A DNA stretch of 64,000 nt from Umezawaea tangerina (lineage in GTDB: Bacteria; Actinomycetota; Actinomycetes; Mycobacteriales; Pseudonocardiaceae), in contig NZ_PVTF01000006.1 of NCBI RefSeq assembly GCF_003002815.1, forward strand, positions 496,001-560,000. Direction: 5' to 3'. The stretch's first letter is position 1. Every line of letters starts with the position of its first letter. A program made the position numbers and the translations under genes. Under the pieces are notes generated by a model. That model saw nothing but the letters and a program-made list of their open reading frames with translations, ran no database searches and was not told the origin of the DNA. Below are positions 42,101 to 50,152 of this stretch, one piece after another.

Positions 42101-44146
42101 GCCGGTGTTGCCCGCGCCCTTGTAGAAGCGCATCCCGGTCACGTAGCCGGCCGAGTCGGTGGTGAAGCGGGTGCCGACGTTGATCTGGTTGACGTCGGTG
42201 CTCGCCTCGGTCCTCGGCTTCGCCAGGTCGGGGAACAGCGTGCACGGGCAGGTGCTCGTGACGCCGACGGTCGCGGGCGAGGCGTCGGTGTTCAGGCTGT
42301 CGTCGGTGGCACGGGCCTGGATGCTGATCGCGCCGGTGCGCGGGACGCTGCCGGAGTAGGTCCAGCTCTCCCGGCCGGTGGCCGGGTGCCAGGTCGTGCC
42401 GCCGTCGAGCGAGACGTCCACGTTGCCGACCCGGCCGCCGACGTCGGACGCCGTGCCGGTGACGGTGACGGTGTCGCCGCTGTTGACCACCGAGTTGGAG
42501 GTGGGGGTGGAGATGGTGGTCTGCGGGGCGGTGGTGTCGGTCGAGGTGCCCGGCGCGGTCAGCCCGGACATCATCGTGGTGGGCAGGATCCCCATGTCCC
42601 CGAACAGGTTCACGGTCGCCTGCTGCATCCGGACGTCGGTGTCGACGGCCGCGCCGTCGTGCTGGTCGTCCAGGCCCCAGGACCACTGCACGGTGCCCGC
42701 GCCGAAGACGATGGCGCCGCTGGCGGCCTTGTACATCGTCATCCGGTGGGTGGCCTCGCCCTCGGCGACGGACGTGCCGTAGTCCTGGATCTTGGCCTGC
42801 ACCGTCTGCGTGGTCTTCGACAGCCGCACGGCGCCCTTGGGGCGGAAGCCGTTGTCGAGGTCCTCGTCCCACTCGTAGCCGAGCGAGTTCGGGGCCAGCG
42901 TCGCCACCGCGCCGGTCGCCTGGTTCGCGACGGAGGTGTTGCGCCAGAAGCGCATCTTGCCGTCGTCGGCTGGGACCTGGATCGCGTAGCTGCAGCAGTT
43001 CACCGTCCAGATCTGGCCGGTGAGGGCGTTCTCCGGTCTGCCGCCGTCCGCGGGCGGGCTGAACCGGGGGTCGCGCCAGGTGCCCGTCCACTGGGCGTTC
43101 GGGTCGATCTTCGCGTTGGCGTGGGTCTCCTTGTAGGTGACCAGCGTCCGGTAGGCCGTGTTCGACCCGTCGATGCTGTTCTCCCAGCGGGTCTTCCAGA
43201 AGACCTCGTTGCCGCTGAAGAACGCGAGGTGCACGCCGGCGTCGCGGGCGGCCTCGACGTTGGCGCGCTGCTGGCCCGACCAGTACTCGTCGTGGCCGGT
43301 GGAGATGAACAGCTTGTGGTTCTGCAGCAGCGCTCCGGCGCGGTCGGTGTCGATGCCGGAGATGTAGCTCATGTCGTACCCGTTGCGCTCGAGGAAGCGG
43401 ATCATCGGGTACTCGGAGCCGAAGAGGAAGTCACGGCCGTCCGGGACGTCCGTGCGGGTGGAGAAGGGGCGGTTGTAGCTCAGCTTGTAGGCGCGCGAGT
43501 CGGGCTGGCCGCCGTAGAAGCTGTTGCCGCCCCAGGTGTTGTAGGCCTGCCACGTCGTGTCGGAGGTCTGGAAGACCATCTTCGCGTGGCTGCCGTCGTC
43601 GCGGACGACGAACGCGATCTGGTTGTCCACGTCCGCGTCGGTGCGCTGGAGGTGGGCGAGGTACACGCCGGACACCGCGTTCGACGGCACGGTCCAGGAG
43701 GCGGACTCCTGCCAGTTGCCGCAGTCGACGAGACCGGTGGAGGCCTGGGACAGGCAGGCGGGCTGCGAGCGGGGGGTCACCGGGATGGAGGTGGCCCACT
43801 TCCGCGCGCCCGCGCCGTTGTAGTACCCGAGGCGGTAGATGTCGATCTTGTACGGCGACGAGGTCTTGATCTTGAACTTGACGGTGTCGCCGATGTTGGC
43901 GCTCATCGTGGTCGCGAACCCCTCGATGCTCGGGTCGCCACCGCCCGTCGCGTCCCAGTTGGTGTCGCCGGTCTTGGAGTTCTCGCAGGCGACGGGGTTC
44001 ACCACCGGTGCGTCGCAGGGGGCCGCCGAAGCGGCCGTGCTCAACAACGCGATGGGAACCACCGCCGCCGCCACGAAGACCACGAAGGCCATGATCCTTC
44101 TCAGCACGGGATGTCTGCTTCCATCCGTGCCACCGACCAACGACAT
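39161..44146 (-). CDS. giant secreted protein: dimethylformamidase-like domain, Ig-like and four DUF4082 domains
   Basis: The 1661-residue protein has a signal peptide (about 1-42) and then a domain like the C-terminal part of the N,N-dimethylformamidase large subunit (about 45-520; GHDEYWSGQQR and FFSGNEVFWKTRWE are diagnostic). Next is an Ig-like domain (about 530-620). Four DUF4082 domains follow, each opening with CPCT or CPCS and containing GMRFYKGAGNTGTH-like strands. Three Big_5-type Ig domains (PxDGxxxVPxxxxVTVTFDE) alternate with them. No LPXTG or transmembrane anchor is seen. ATG 44146 has a purine-rich site upstream. It may bind or modify the surface glycan; the enzymatic role is unproven. 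Confidence 0.88.
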   Translation of the reverse strand: MSLVGGTDGSRHPVLRRIMAFVVFVAAAVVPIALLSTAASAAPCDAPVVNPVACENSKTGDTNWDATGGGDPSIEGFATTMSANIGDTVKFKIKTSSPYKIDIYRLGYYNGAGARKWATSIPVTPRSQPACLSQASTGLVDCGNWQESASWTVPSNAVSGVYLAHLQRTDADVDNQIAFVVRDDGSHAKMVFQTSDTTWQAYNTWGGNSFYGGQPDSRAYKLSYNRPFSTRTDVPDGRDFLFGSEYPMIRFLERNGYDMSYISGIDTDRAGALLQNHKLFISTGHDEYWSGQQRANVEAARDAGVHLAFFSGNEVFWKTRWENSIDGSNTAYRTLVTYKETHANAKIDPNAQWTGTWRDPRFSPPADGGRPENALTGQIWTVNCCSYAIQVPADDGKMRFWRNTSVANQATGAVATLAPNSLGYEWDEDLDNGFRPKGAVRLSKTTQTVQAKIQDYGTSVAEGEATHRMTMYKAASGAIVFGAGTVQWSWGLDDQHDGAAVDTDVRMQQATVNLFGDMGILPTTMMSGLTAPGTSTDTTAPQTTISTPTSNSVVNSGDTVTVTGTASDVGGRVGNVDVSLDGGTTWHPATGRESWTYSGSVPRTGAISIQARATDDSLNTDASPATVGVTSTCPCTLFPDLAKPRTEASTDVNQINVGTRFTTDSAGYVTGMRFYKGAGNTGTHVGGLWTAAGQQLATATFANESASGWQNAIFNPAVQVTANTQYVVSYNAPVGRYSADADFFRNKGFDAPPLHAPATAETALNGVFGYGTPGFPTNSYQGGNYWVDAVFDTTAPPDTIAPSATVDSPINGSSSVSTTAKPSVRFDEPVQQATIAFSVKNPANVAVAGTVAYDAATKTAVFTPSSPLAGNTKYTVSVSGAKDTAGNTMSGTTSWTFTTQKPATPGVCPCSVWDDGAVPATVTVNDAGAVELGMRFQADVSGSVKGVRFYKGAQNVGSHTGRLWSNSGTLLATITFTGESTAGWQEAAFNSPVHINAGTTYVVSYTTNGYYSATSGGLNSAVVNAPLRALATGTDGPSGVYRYGTGGVFPTNGGGANYWVDAVFQPDPDTIAPTVTGTWPGNDSRSVPTSSAITATFNEAVNPSSVVFTLNGDINAASPLTGTTTYDAATRTARFQPSAALSAATTYTATVKAADTSGNMMGNATSWFFTTSGIGACPCTLFSDSTTPVTASVNDTNAVELGARITPDTNGWITGVRFYKGTGNTGTHTGSLWTTSGTRLATGTFTGESATGWQKLAFANPVAVTANTQYVVSYYAPVGRYAGDVDYFTTAVDNAPLHSPVSGSDKNGLFRYGAGGGFPVDSYRSGNYYVDAVFTNNAPSDTTAPTVTGYSPADGVTSVPPTGAVTVTFDEDVQPTSPVFTLAPTAGGANVAGTSAYNAATRTWTFTPSSPLAFATTYRATVSGAKDGPGNTMAGSVTWTYTTAQAPTSGCPCTIFPDSATPTIAAADDNGPLSLGVRFTAESDGVVNGIRFYKGAGNTGTHTGTLWTATGTSLGTVTFTGETAGGWQTATFATPIAVTANTQYVASYFAPNGHYSVTRGTFEFNGVDRTPLHAPKALSGAPNGLYKYGSSAAFPDGGNDTNYWVDVVYTPNTPAPQGFAGSAGAAAASPAGFFHGTPAQAVSSVVGVLRSRVAQLFTTTR
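39320..42260 (-). repeat. four ~820-bp intragenic repeats encoding DUF4082 + Ig-like units
   Basis: The codons for the CPC motif fall at about 39790, 40612, 41418 and 42245, so the unit is roughly 806-824 bp. Within each unit the stretch coding for RFYKGxxNxGxHxGxLW is well conserved. The copies are diverged enough to be old, and they could recombine to change domain number. Confidence 0.8.
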
Positions 44147-44362
44147 GGCCGTCCGCCTCTCAAAGCCGCCACGCACAACGATTACGACCCCAGGGATCCA
44201 GCCGCCCGGCGGGACCTCGGCTCCCCAGCCGATCGGTCACGCGCCGTGATTGTCATTCGGGTTGTTGTTCGGACGAGGACCACTCATCGTTACAACGTTT
44301 GGCGGGTAGCGGGCCGAAAGTTGTTCAACCGCAGCGACATACGCCCAACCGGTCCTCTTTGG
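44147..44362. promoter_or_regulatory. intergenic region upstream of the giant secreted protein
   Basis: Both flanking genes are on the minus strand. The stretch 44230-44340 is AT-rich relative to the locus (GATTGTCATTCGGGTTGTTG) and must contain the promoter of the giant protein and the end of the epimerase transcript. CAAC/GTTG elements around 44290-44335 could pair weakly. Nothing firmer is seen. Confidence 0.35.
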
Positions 44363-45343
44363 TCACGCAGGGCGACCGGCGGACTCCGCGGCCCACCAGT
44401 CGACCAGACCCCGAAGACCGTCCGACAGCCCGATCTCCGGCTTCCAGCCGAGGTCCCGCGCGGCCGCGCCGATGTCGGCCAGCCTGCGCGTGACGCCGTT
44501 CACCTTGCGCTCGGGACCGTGCTCCAGCTCCAGGTCCGACCCCATGGCCGCCAGCAGCTCCAGCGCGAGTCCTTTGAGGCTGGTCTCCTGGGAGCTCGCG
44601 ATGTTGTAGACGGTATCCGTGACGTCCGCGCGCGCCGCGAGGACGTTGGCGCGGGCGATGTCGTGGACGTGGACGAAGTCCATCGTCTGCGCGCCGTCGC
44701 CGAAGATCAGCGGCGGCTCGCCGGAGTTGATCCGCTCCATCCACCGGATCAGCACCTCGGTGTACAGCCCGTGCACGTCCATCCGCGGTCCGTACACGTT
44801 GAAGTACCGCAGCGCCACGTAGTCCAGGCCGTTCATGGCGTGGAAGCTGCGCAGCATCCCCTCGTTGAACGCCTTCGCGGCGCCGTAGAAGGTGTCGTTG
44901 TTGTACGGGTGGTGCCGCTCGGTCGTCGGGAACGACTCGGCGAGCCCGTAGACCGACGCCGACGAGGAGGCGACCACCTTCTTGACGTTCGCGGCCGCGG
45001 CGGCCTCCAGGACCGTGAAGGTCCCGTCCACCAGGCACTCCAGCGCGAGCCGCGGTTCCTCGGCGCACTGGGTGATGCGGATCGCGGCGAGGTGGAACAC
45101 GAGGTCGATGCCCTCGGTCAGCCCGCCGACGAGGTCGCGGTCGTTGATGTCGCCCTCGACGACCGTGACCCGGTCGCTCGCCAGGGCGTCGGCCAGGTTC
45201 TCCCGGCGGCCGCGGACGAAGTTGTCCAGCACGACCACCTCGGTGGCCCCGGCCTCGACGAGCTGGTCCACCACGGCGGAGCCGATGGTACCCGCTCCGC
45301 CGGTGACCAGCGCGCGCTGGCCCGCGATGGGCTGCTGGCTCAT
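44363..45343 (-). CDS. NAD-dependent epimerase/dehydratase (extended SDR)
   Basis: The 326-residue enzyme has the extended-SDR cofactor motif GGAGTIGS near residue 15, FHLAAI near 85, SSSASVYG near 124 and the YGAAK catalytic Tyr-Lys near 148. It resembles UDP-sugar 4-epimerases and related enzymes. The start ATG 45343 overlaps the Gfo/Idh gene stop as ATGA. It probably epimerises a UDP-sugar, or one of the uronic acids, for the polymer. Distinguishing epimerase from dehydratase is not possible by eye. Confidence 0.88.
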   Translation of the reverse strand: MSQQPIAGQRALVTGGAGTIGSAVVDQLVEAGATEVVVLDNFVRGRRENLADALASDRVTVVEGDINDRDLVGGLTEGIDLVFHLAAIRITQCAEEPRLALECLVDGTFTVLEAAAAANVKKVVASSSASVYGLAESFPTTERHHPYNNDTFYGAAKAFNEGMLRSFHAMNGLDYVALRYFNVYGPRMDVHGLYTEVLIRWMERINSGEPPLIFGDGAQTMDFVHVHDIARANVLAARADVTDTVYNIASSQETSLKGLALELLAAMGSDLELEHGPERKVNGVTRRLADIGAAARDLGWKPEIGLSDGLRGLVDWWAAESAGRPA

Positions 45344-46401
45344 GAGGTGCCGCCTCCACTGCTCGTTGGTCCGTCGACCTGCTGCACGGGGACGAACGCC
45401 CCGCCGTTGGCCAGGCTCTCCGACGCCGCCTCCAGGATCGCCAGCACGCGCAGGCCGGCGCGGCCGTCGGTCAGCGGCGGGCGGCCCTCGGTGATCGAGG
45501 CCGCGAACTCCGCCATGACACCGCGCAGCGCCTCGCGCTCGGGCAGCGCGGGGGCGACCATGTCGCCGGTGCGGTAGGAGATGATCTTGTGCTCGCGTTC
45601 CCGGTCGACACCGCGGTCGTAGACCGACAGGCGCTGCGTCGGGTTCAGGTCGTCCCACACCACCGTGCGGGCCGAACCGCCGATCACCATCGTGCGGATC
45701 TTGGTGGGGGACAGCCAGTTCACGTGCACGTGCGTGATGGAACCGTTGGACAGCCTCATGGTCAGGTGCGCGACGCAGGCGTGGCCCGCCCCGATGGGGT
45801 CCGAGCCGTGCGCGGAGACCTCGACCGGCCGCACGTCGTCGGGCAGGATCGCCTCGAAGATCGACAGGTCGTGCGGCGCCAGGTCCCACAGCACGTCCAC
45901 GTCCGGCTGCACCAGGCCGAGGTTGATCCGCACCGAGTCGATGTACTGGATCTCGCCCAGCTCGCCGCCGCGCACGAGCTCGCGCAGGTGGCTCACGGCC
46001 GGGGTGTAGCAGAAGGTGTGGTCCAGCATGAGGGTCAGGCCGCGGCTCTCCGCGGCGTCGACCAGCTTGCGGCCGTCGGCGAAGTTCGCCGCCAACGGCT
46101 TCTCCACCAGCACGTGCTTGCCCGCCTCCAGCGCGGCCATGGCGACCGGGAGGTGGGTGGCCGCGGGGGTCGCGATCGCGACCGCGTGCACCTCCGGGTC
46201 GGCCAGCACGTCGTCGAGCGAGCCGGACACGGCGACCGTCGAGTACTCGCCGAGCACGCGGCGGGCGCGCTCCACGTCGAGGTCGCAGAGGTAGCGCAGG
46301 TTCAGCCCTGGAGTCGCCTGTGCGTTGCGCACGAGGTTCGGACCCCAGTAACCCGCGCCGATCACGGCGATGCCGATCGGCGTCACGTCGTCCCTTTCCA
46401 T
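45340..46401 (-). CDS. Gfo/Idh/MocA-family oxidoreductase (WbpB/WlbA-like)
   Basis: The 353-residue enzyme starts with IGIAVIGAGYWGPNLVRNAQ (NAD-binding GxGxxG) and contains VLVEKPLAAN near residue 105 with the family's catalytic EKP lysine, and a C-terminal alpha/beta domain. Together with the DegT and hexapeptide acetyltransferase genes this is the set WbpB-WbpE-WbpD, where WbpB oxidises C3 of UDP-GlcNAcA. The start ATG 46401 follows AGGAG and shares one base with the previous stop (TGATG). The pathway is inferred from gene content. Confidence 0.88.
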   Translation of the reverse strand: MERDDVTPIGIAVIGAGYWGPNLVRNAQATPGLNLRYLCDLDVERARRVLGEYSTVAVSGSLDDVLADPEVHAVAIATPAATHLPVAMAALEAGKHVLVEKPLAANFADGRKLVDAAESRGLTLMLDHTFCYTPAVSHLRELVRGGELGEIQYIDSVRINLGLVQPDVDVLWDLAPHDLSIFEAILPDDVRPVEVSAHGSDPIGAGHACVAHLTMRLSNGSITHVHVNWLSPTKIRTMVIGGSARTVVWDDLNPTQRLSVYDRGVDREREHKIISYRTGDMVAPALPEREALRGVMAEFAASITEGRPPLTDGRAGLRVLAILEAASESLANGGAFVPVQQVDGPTSSGGGTS

Positions 46402-47897
46402 CAGTAGGCTCCTTGGCCGCCGAAGACGGCGCGGAAGGTCTTCCACAAGATGAGCGCGTCGAGGGCGAGAGACCAGTCCTCGACATAGCGCAGGTCGAGT
46501 CGCACGGACTCTTCCCACGAGAGGTCGCTTCGGCCGCTGACCTGCCACAGCCCGGTCAGTCCGGGCTTCACCAGCAGGCGGCGGCGCACTTCGGGGGCGT
46601 ACTTCGCGCTCTCCTCGGGCAGCGGCGGCCGGGGGCCGACCAGCGACATGGTCCCGGAGAGCACGTTGAGCAGCTGCGGCAGCTCGTCGACCGAGTAGCG
46701 GCGCAGCAGTCTGCCGACCTTGGTCACGCGGGGGTCCTTGCGCATCTTGAACAGCACGCCGGAGCCCTCGTTGACCGACGCGAGCTTGGTGCGCAGCGCG
46801 TCGGCGTTGGTGACCATGGTGCGGAACTTGACGATCGTGAACTCCGCGCCGTCCTTGCCGACGCGGCGCTGCCGGTAGAACACCGGGCCCCGGCTGTCGA
46901 TCATCACGGCGGCGGAGACGAGCAGGAGCAGCGGGGTGAACGCGAGGATCAGGGCGATGGCGCCGATCCGGTCGACGCACGCCTTGATCGCCCAGCGGAA
47001 GCCGGTGAACGCGGGCTCGCTGACCCGCAGCAGCGGCATGCCCAGCACACCGGTCACGTGCAGGCGCGGGCCCGCGAAGTCCATGAGGGCGGGCGCGACG
47101 ACCATCTCGGTGCCGGTGCCCTCCAGGTCCCAGGCGAGCTGCTGGAGCCTGCGCGGCGTCCAGTAGGCGTCCGGGGTGACGGCGACGATGCGGTACCCGC
47201 CGCGGCGGACCTGCTCGGCCAGGTCGCGGAAGCGGCCGACGACCGGCACGCCCTCCAGGTCGATGCCGAGCGCGGCCCGGCCGTCCAGGGTGCAGATGGC
47301 GTCGACCCGCCAGCCGAGGTGCGTGGCCTTGCGGGTGCGGGAGATCAGGTCCCCGACCGTCGCCACGTTCCCCGCGGCGAGCACCGGCAGCAGGCAGCGT
47401 CCTTCGGAGCGCGCGCGGTGCAGCGGCCTGCGGAGCAGGTAGCGGAGGGGGAAGACGACGAGCGCGATGGCCGGGCCCACCACGAACACCCAGAGGCGGG
47501 CGCCGGGGATGTCCACCGCGAGCGCGCCGAAGCCGAGCGCGACCACCGACGCGAACAGCCCCCTGCCGAGCCTGCGGAACTCCTCCGCGCCCTGGCCGAG
47601 CACGTTCGCGTTCCACACCCGGCTCAGGTACAGCGAGCCGAGCACGACGGCCACCGTCAGCACCTCGAGCGTGAGGATCGACATGGGGACGAAGGCGCTG
47701 TGCCGCGCCGCCATCAGCCCGCCGAACGAGGCGACGACCAGGATGGTCGCCAGCACGTCGCCGAGGATGACGCCCCGTCGGTACCGCGACTCCCACGCGG
47801 CCACCGGCGGGTGCGTCTGCCGAGGCGACTGCACCGTGCCCGTCGGGACGATCCCCACGACCGGTCTGCGTCGTGTGGGTTGGACCTGCTCACTCAT
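46401..47897 (-). CDS. polyprenyl glycosylphosphotransferase (initiating sugar transferase)
   Basis: The 498-residue protein has four N-terminal transmembrane segments (about 42-140), a middle Rossmann-like domain (LAAGNVATVGDLISR), a fifth membrane helix near 300 and a C-terminal bacterial sugar-transferase domain. The last is marked by FYRQRRVGKDGAEFTIVKFR, SVDELPQLLNVL, MSLVGPRPPLPEE and KPGLTGLWQVSGRS. It would place the first sugar phosphate on undecaprenyl phosphate. The start ATG 47897 follows GGGGGAG. It is the first gene of the rightmost operon of the locus. Confidence 0.93.
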   Translation of the reverse strand: MSEQVQPTRRRPVVGIVPTGTVQSPRQTHPPVAAWESRYRRGVILGDVLATILVVASFGGLMAARHSAFVPMSILTLEVLTVAVVLGSLYLSRVWNANVLGQGAEEFRRLGRGLFASVVALGFGALAVDIPGARLWVFVVGPAIALVVFPLRYLLRRPLHRARSEGRCLLPVLAAGNVATVGDLISRTRKATHLGWRVDAICTLDGRAALGIDLEGVPVVGRFRDLAEQVRRGGYRIVAVTPDAYWTPRRLQQLAWDLEGTGTEMVVAPALMDFAGPRLHVTGVLGMPLLRVSEPAFTGFRWAIKACVDRIGAIALILAFTPLLLLVSAAVMIDSRGPVFYRQRRVGKDGAEFTIVKFRTMVTNADALRTKLASVNEGSGVLFKMRKDPRVTKVGRLLRRYSVDELPQLLNVLSGTMSLVGPRPPLPEESAKYAPEVRRRLLVKPGLTGLWQVSGRSDLSWEESVRLDLRYVEDWSLALDALILWKTFRAVFGGQGAY

Positions 47898-48812
47898 CGT
47901 GGTTCTCCCCCGGTTCGGCCGGTTCGGACGTGCACGTTCGCAGGGCGTCCCCGAGGACCCGCGTGGTACGGCAATTGGTTGACCGACAGCTCATGCGAAA
48001 CCGGACATCTTTGAACGCGACGAACCGGCACTTGCAAACCATCATTCGTTCGATCACCCACGGGCGTTACAGACATAGTCCGACCCGACTCGGGAATTTC
48101 CGAAAGTGACCCGGCAGGTTCACCGGGTAACCACCGGTGACACCCATTACCAGTTGGCGACGCGTTAGACCAAACCGACGAGGAGACTGCTCGAAACCCC
48201 TACAAACAGATGAGCCGCACGACATATCGTTCCGACCCGGCGGCCCGTTACAGACACTCTGCGTAGAGTTCTCCAAGTAGGCGTACGGCCGCACTTGATG
48301 GGCCGAAAGACCCTTGTCCCATGTGGACGAACCCGCTGCGCGATCACCCATTCACCCTGCGGAGGCAGCTATTCAGAGCAGCAGGCCGTGGCGTTCCCGT
48401 GACGGCGGGAGAAACGCGGGCGCCCGGTTGGCTCAGCGCGCGCTACGCGGATGATCAGCACTTAGTTGAACGATGTGGCGTACGTCATCCTCGCCTTCCG
48501 GCGCGCCGCCGCGAGAACGCGGTGAATCCGTGCGGGCGCGTTTCCGGTCACCGCCGGGGTGGATCCGGTCGGCGACTCGGCCGGGAAGATCACCGCGTTG
48601 GGACGGATGAACCAAGAAGTCGAGCAGGCCTCGCATAATCGGGGCGGCAGTATTCATCGGGAATCCATCGGGCATTCGACATCCGGATGAGGACACAGCC
48701 GTTATCCGGATGTCGGCACCCACTTGATGAGGGTGCCGACACCCACTTGACGGGAATGAGCGACCGAAAAGGAGCGGTCGGGAAAAACTGGCAACGGAAC
48801 GACGTCCGCGCC
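47898..48812. promoter_or_regulatory. 915-bp non-coding region upstream of the glycan locus
   Basis: No convincing gene is present. The part nearest the sugar transferase (47930-48320) is AT-rich for this genome and should hold its promoter and leader. The 11-mer CGTTACAGACA occurs at 48065-48075 and 48246-48256. A 7-bp inverted repeat (TCACCGG/CCGGTGA) lies near 48120-48139. The right end holds the hairpins at 48677-48740. The length suggests complex regulation of the locus. Confidence 0.5.
48677..48740 (-). terminator. paired hairpins after the S4-domain gene
   Basis: CGACATCCGGAT (48677-48688) and ATCCGGATGTCG (48704-48715) form a perfect 12-bp inverted repeat. Next to it GGCACCC and GGGTGCC form a second stem, and ACCCACTTGA is directly repeated. 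The block lies about 75 bp downstream of the minus-strand S4 gene end at 48813, the place for a terminator. Confidence 0.55.
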
Positions 48813-49043
48813 CTAGTGCGCGGCGTGCAACCGGGCGCGCTCGTCACCCACGGCGACCACGTCGCCGTGGTGCAGCTGGGCGCCGCGCCGGATCTCCAGC
48901 CTGCCGTTGACGGTGACCTCGTCGCCGTCGATGAGCTCCTTGGCGTGCGAGCCGTCCTCCGCCAGTCCGGCGAGCTTCAGGAACTGGCCGAGCCTGATCA
49001 TGTCGTCGGCGATCTGCACGTCTCGGATGGGCGGCTTGGTCAT
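48813..49043 (-). CDS. small S4-domain RNA-binding protein (YbcJ type)
   Basis: The 76-residue protein is a single S4 domain: RLGQFLKLAGLAEDGSHAKE near residue 19, then VTVNGRLEIRRGAQLHHGD. This is the stand-alone YbcJ-type S4 protein thought to bind structured RNA. I start at ATG 49043 (MTKPPIRDV); ATG 49067 in the same frame would overlap the divergent small membrane gene. No Shine-Dalgarno is seen, so the transcript may be leaderless. Confidence 0.85.
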   Translation of the reverse strand: MTKPPIRDVQIADDMIRLGQFLKLAGLAEDGSHAKELIDGDEVTVNGRLEIRRGAQLHHGDVVAVGDERARLHAAH

Positions 49044-49065
49044 CGGCACATGGTACGACTTGACC

Positions 49066-49260
49066 ATGAACAAGTGGGTATCCGTGGTGGTGGGCGCACT
49101 GCTCGTCCTGTTCGGCGCGGTGTGGACGCTGCAGGGTCTGAACGTGATCAAGGGCAGCTTCATGACGGGGCAGCAGCTGTGGACGGCGATCGGCCTGCTG
49201 GCCGTCATCGGCGGCATCACGCTGCTGGTCACCGGTCTGCGCAAGAAGCGCACCGGGTAA
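49066..49260 (+). CDS. small two-helix membrane protein
   Basis: The 64-residue protein has two hydrophobic helices (WVSVVVGALLVLFGAVWTL at 4-22 and LWTAIGLLAVIGGITLLVTG at 39-58) and a basic tail, RKKRTG. Small proteins with this pattern are common in actinomycetes. The start ATG 49066 lies 23 bp from the divergent S4 start, and no ribosome site precedes it, so both may be leaderless from one short divergent promoter. Function unknown. Confidence 0.75.
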   Translation: MNKWVSVVVGALLVLFGAVWTLQGLNVIKGSFMTGQQLWTAIGLLAVIGGITLLVTGLRKKRTG

Positions 49261-49353
49261 CCAGGAATGCACGAGGTCGAAACGTCCGCGCAACGAGCCG
49301 TGCGTGGTTCCGTCTAGCGTGTCCGTGACGGACGATGCACTCTGGGTGGCGAC

Positions 49354-50115
49354 GTGGTGGTCATGGTGGACGGCTCGGGCTTGGGTGCGGCGGGTGGCGG
49401 GCGCAGGCGCCGCCGCTCCCTGCGGGGCGAGGTCGGGCAGACCGGGGCCAGGTTCGGGTCGCCCTCGCTGCGCCGGACCATCGAGGAGGAAGAGGTCGAG
49501 CCTCCGCACGAACCGGAGCACTTGGCGGAGGCGGTCCCCAAGCCCCGCAAGGCGCGGCGCTCGCTGCGCGGCCAGGTCGGGCAGACCGGCGCGAGGTTCG
49601 GGTCGTCCGCGCTCCGGCGGACGCTGGAGCAGGAGCCCGAGGAGACGCCCCTCGAGGAGACGGCCGCGTTCGAGCACGACTTCGACTACGTGGAGCCGAT
49701 CCCGGAGCCGCAGTACGAGGACCAGCGGTACGGGGTCCCCCAGCAGGAGGAGCCCCACTACGAGGAGACCGGCAAGTCGCTGGTCCGCCCGTACGCCTGG
49801 ACGGGCGGCCGCACGACGGCGGACCACGACCTGCGGCTCGAGACCCTGATCTCGGTGACCGAGGGCGGTTTCCACACCGCCATGCGCTCCACGAGCCCGG
49901 AACAGCGGTCGGTCGTGGAGATGTGCGCGCTGCCGCGGTCGGTGGCCGAGGTCTCCGCGGTCCTGTCGATCCCGCTGGGGGTGGCCAGGGTGCTGCTGAG
50001 CGACCTCATCGGCATGGGGGTCGTCTCGGTGCACGAGACCAACGGCGGCTCGGCGGGCGGCCAGGCCGACCTCGTGCTGCTGGAACGCGTTCTCCACGGT
50101 CTCCGCCGCCTCTGA
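49354..50115 (+). CDS. DUF742 protein with duplicated N-terminal motif
   Basis: The 253-residue protein ends in a DUF742 domain (about 145-250: RPYAWTGGRTT near 146, MCALPRSVAEVSAVLSIPLG near 190, a winged-helix-like fold). The N-terminal part carries a 25-residue motif twice: RRSLRGEVGQTGARFG at about 19 and RRSLRGQVGQTGARFG at about 68, separated by an acidic stretch. DUF742 genes usually sit in conservons with a histidine-kinase-like, a roadblock and a GTPase gene; none of these is here. The start may be GTG 49354 or ATG 49363. Confidence 0.82.
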   Translation: MVVMVDGSGLGAAGGGRRRRRSLRGEVGQTGARFGSPSLRRTIEEEEVEPPHEPEHLAEAVPKPRKARRSLRGQVGQTGARFGSSALRRTLEQEPEETPLEETAAFEHDFDYVEPIPEPQYEDQRYGVPQQEEPHYEETGKSLVRPYAWTGGRTTADHDLRLETLISVTEGGFHTAMRSTSPEQRSVVEMCALPRSVAEVSAVLSIPLGVARVLLSDLIGMGVVSVHETNGGSAGGQADLVLLERVLHGLRRL

Positions 50116-50152
50116 GGCATATGCTTCGCCACCGGAAGAGGTGGTGATCATC

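Noticed and set aside
39242-45577. 2111-codon open frame on the plus strand opposite the giant surface protein and sugar genes
   Set aside because: It lies antisense to three clear genes, its translation is Arg/Gly/Val-rich low-complexity sequence and no domain is recognisable. It arises from third-position GC bias.
48067-48723. Small open frames in the glycan leader region
   Set aside because: None has a good ribosome site, the codon pattern lacks the strong third-position GC of real genes here, and the products have no recognisable features.
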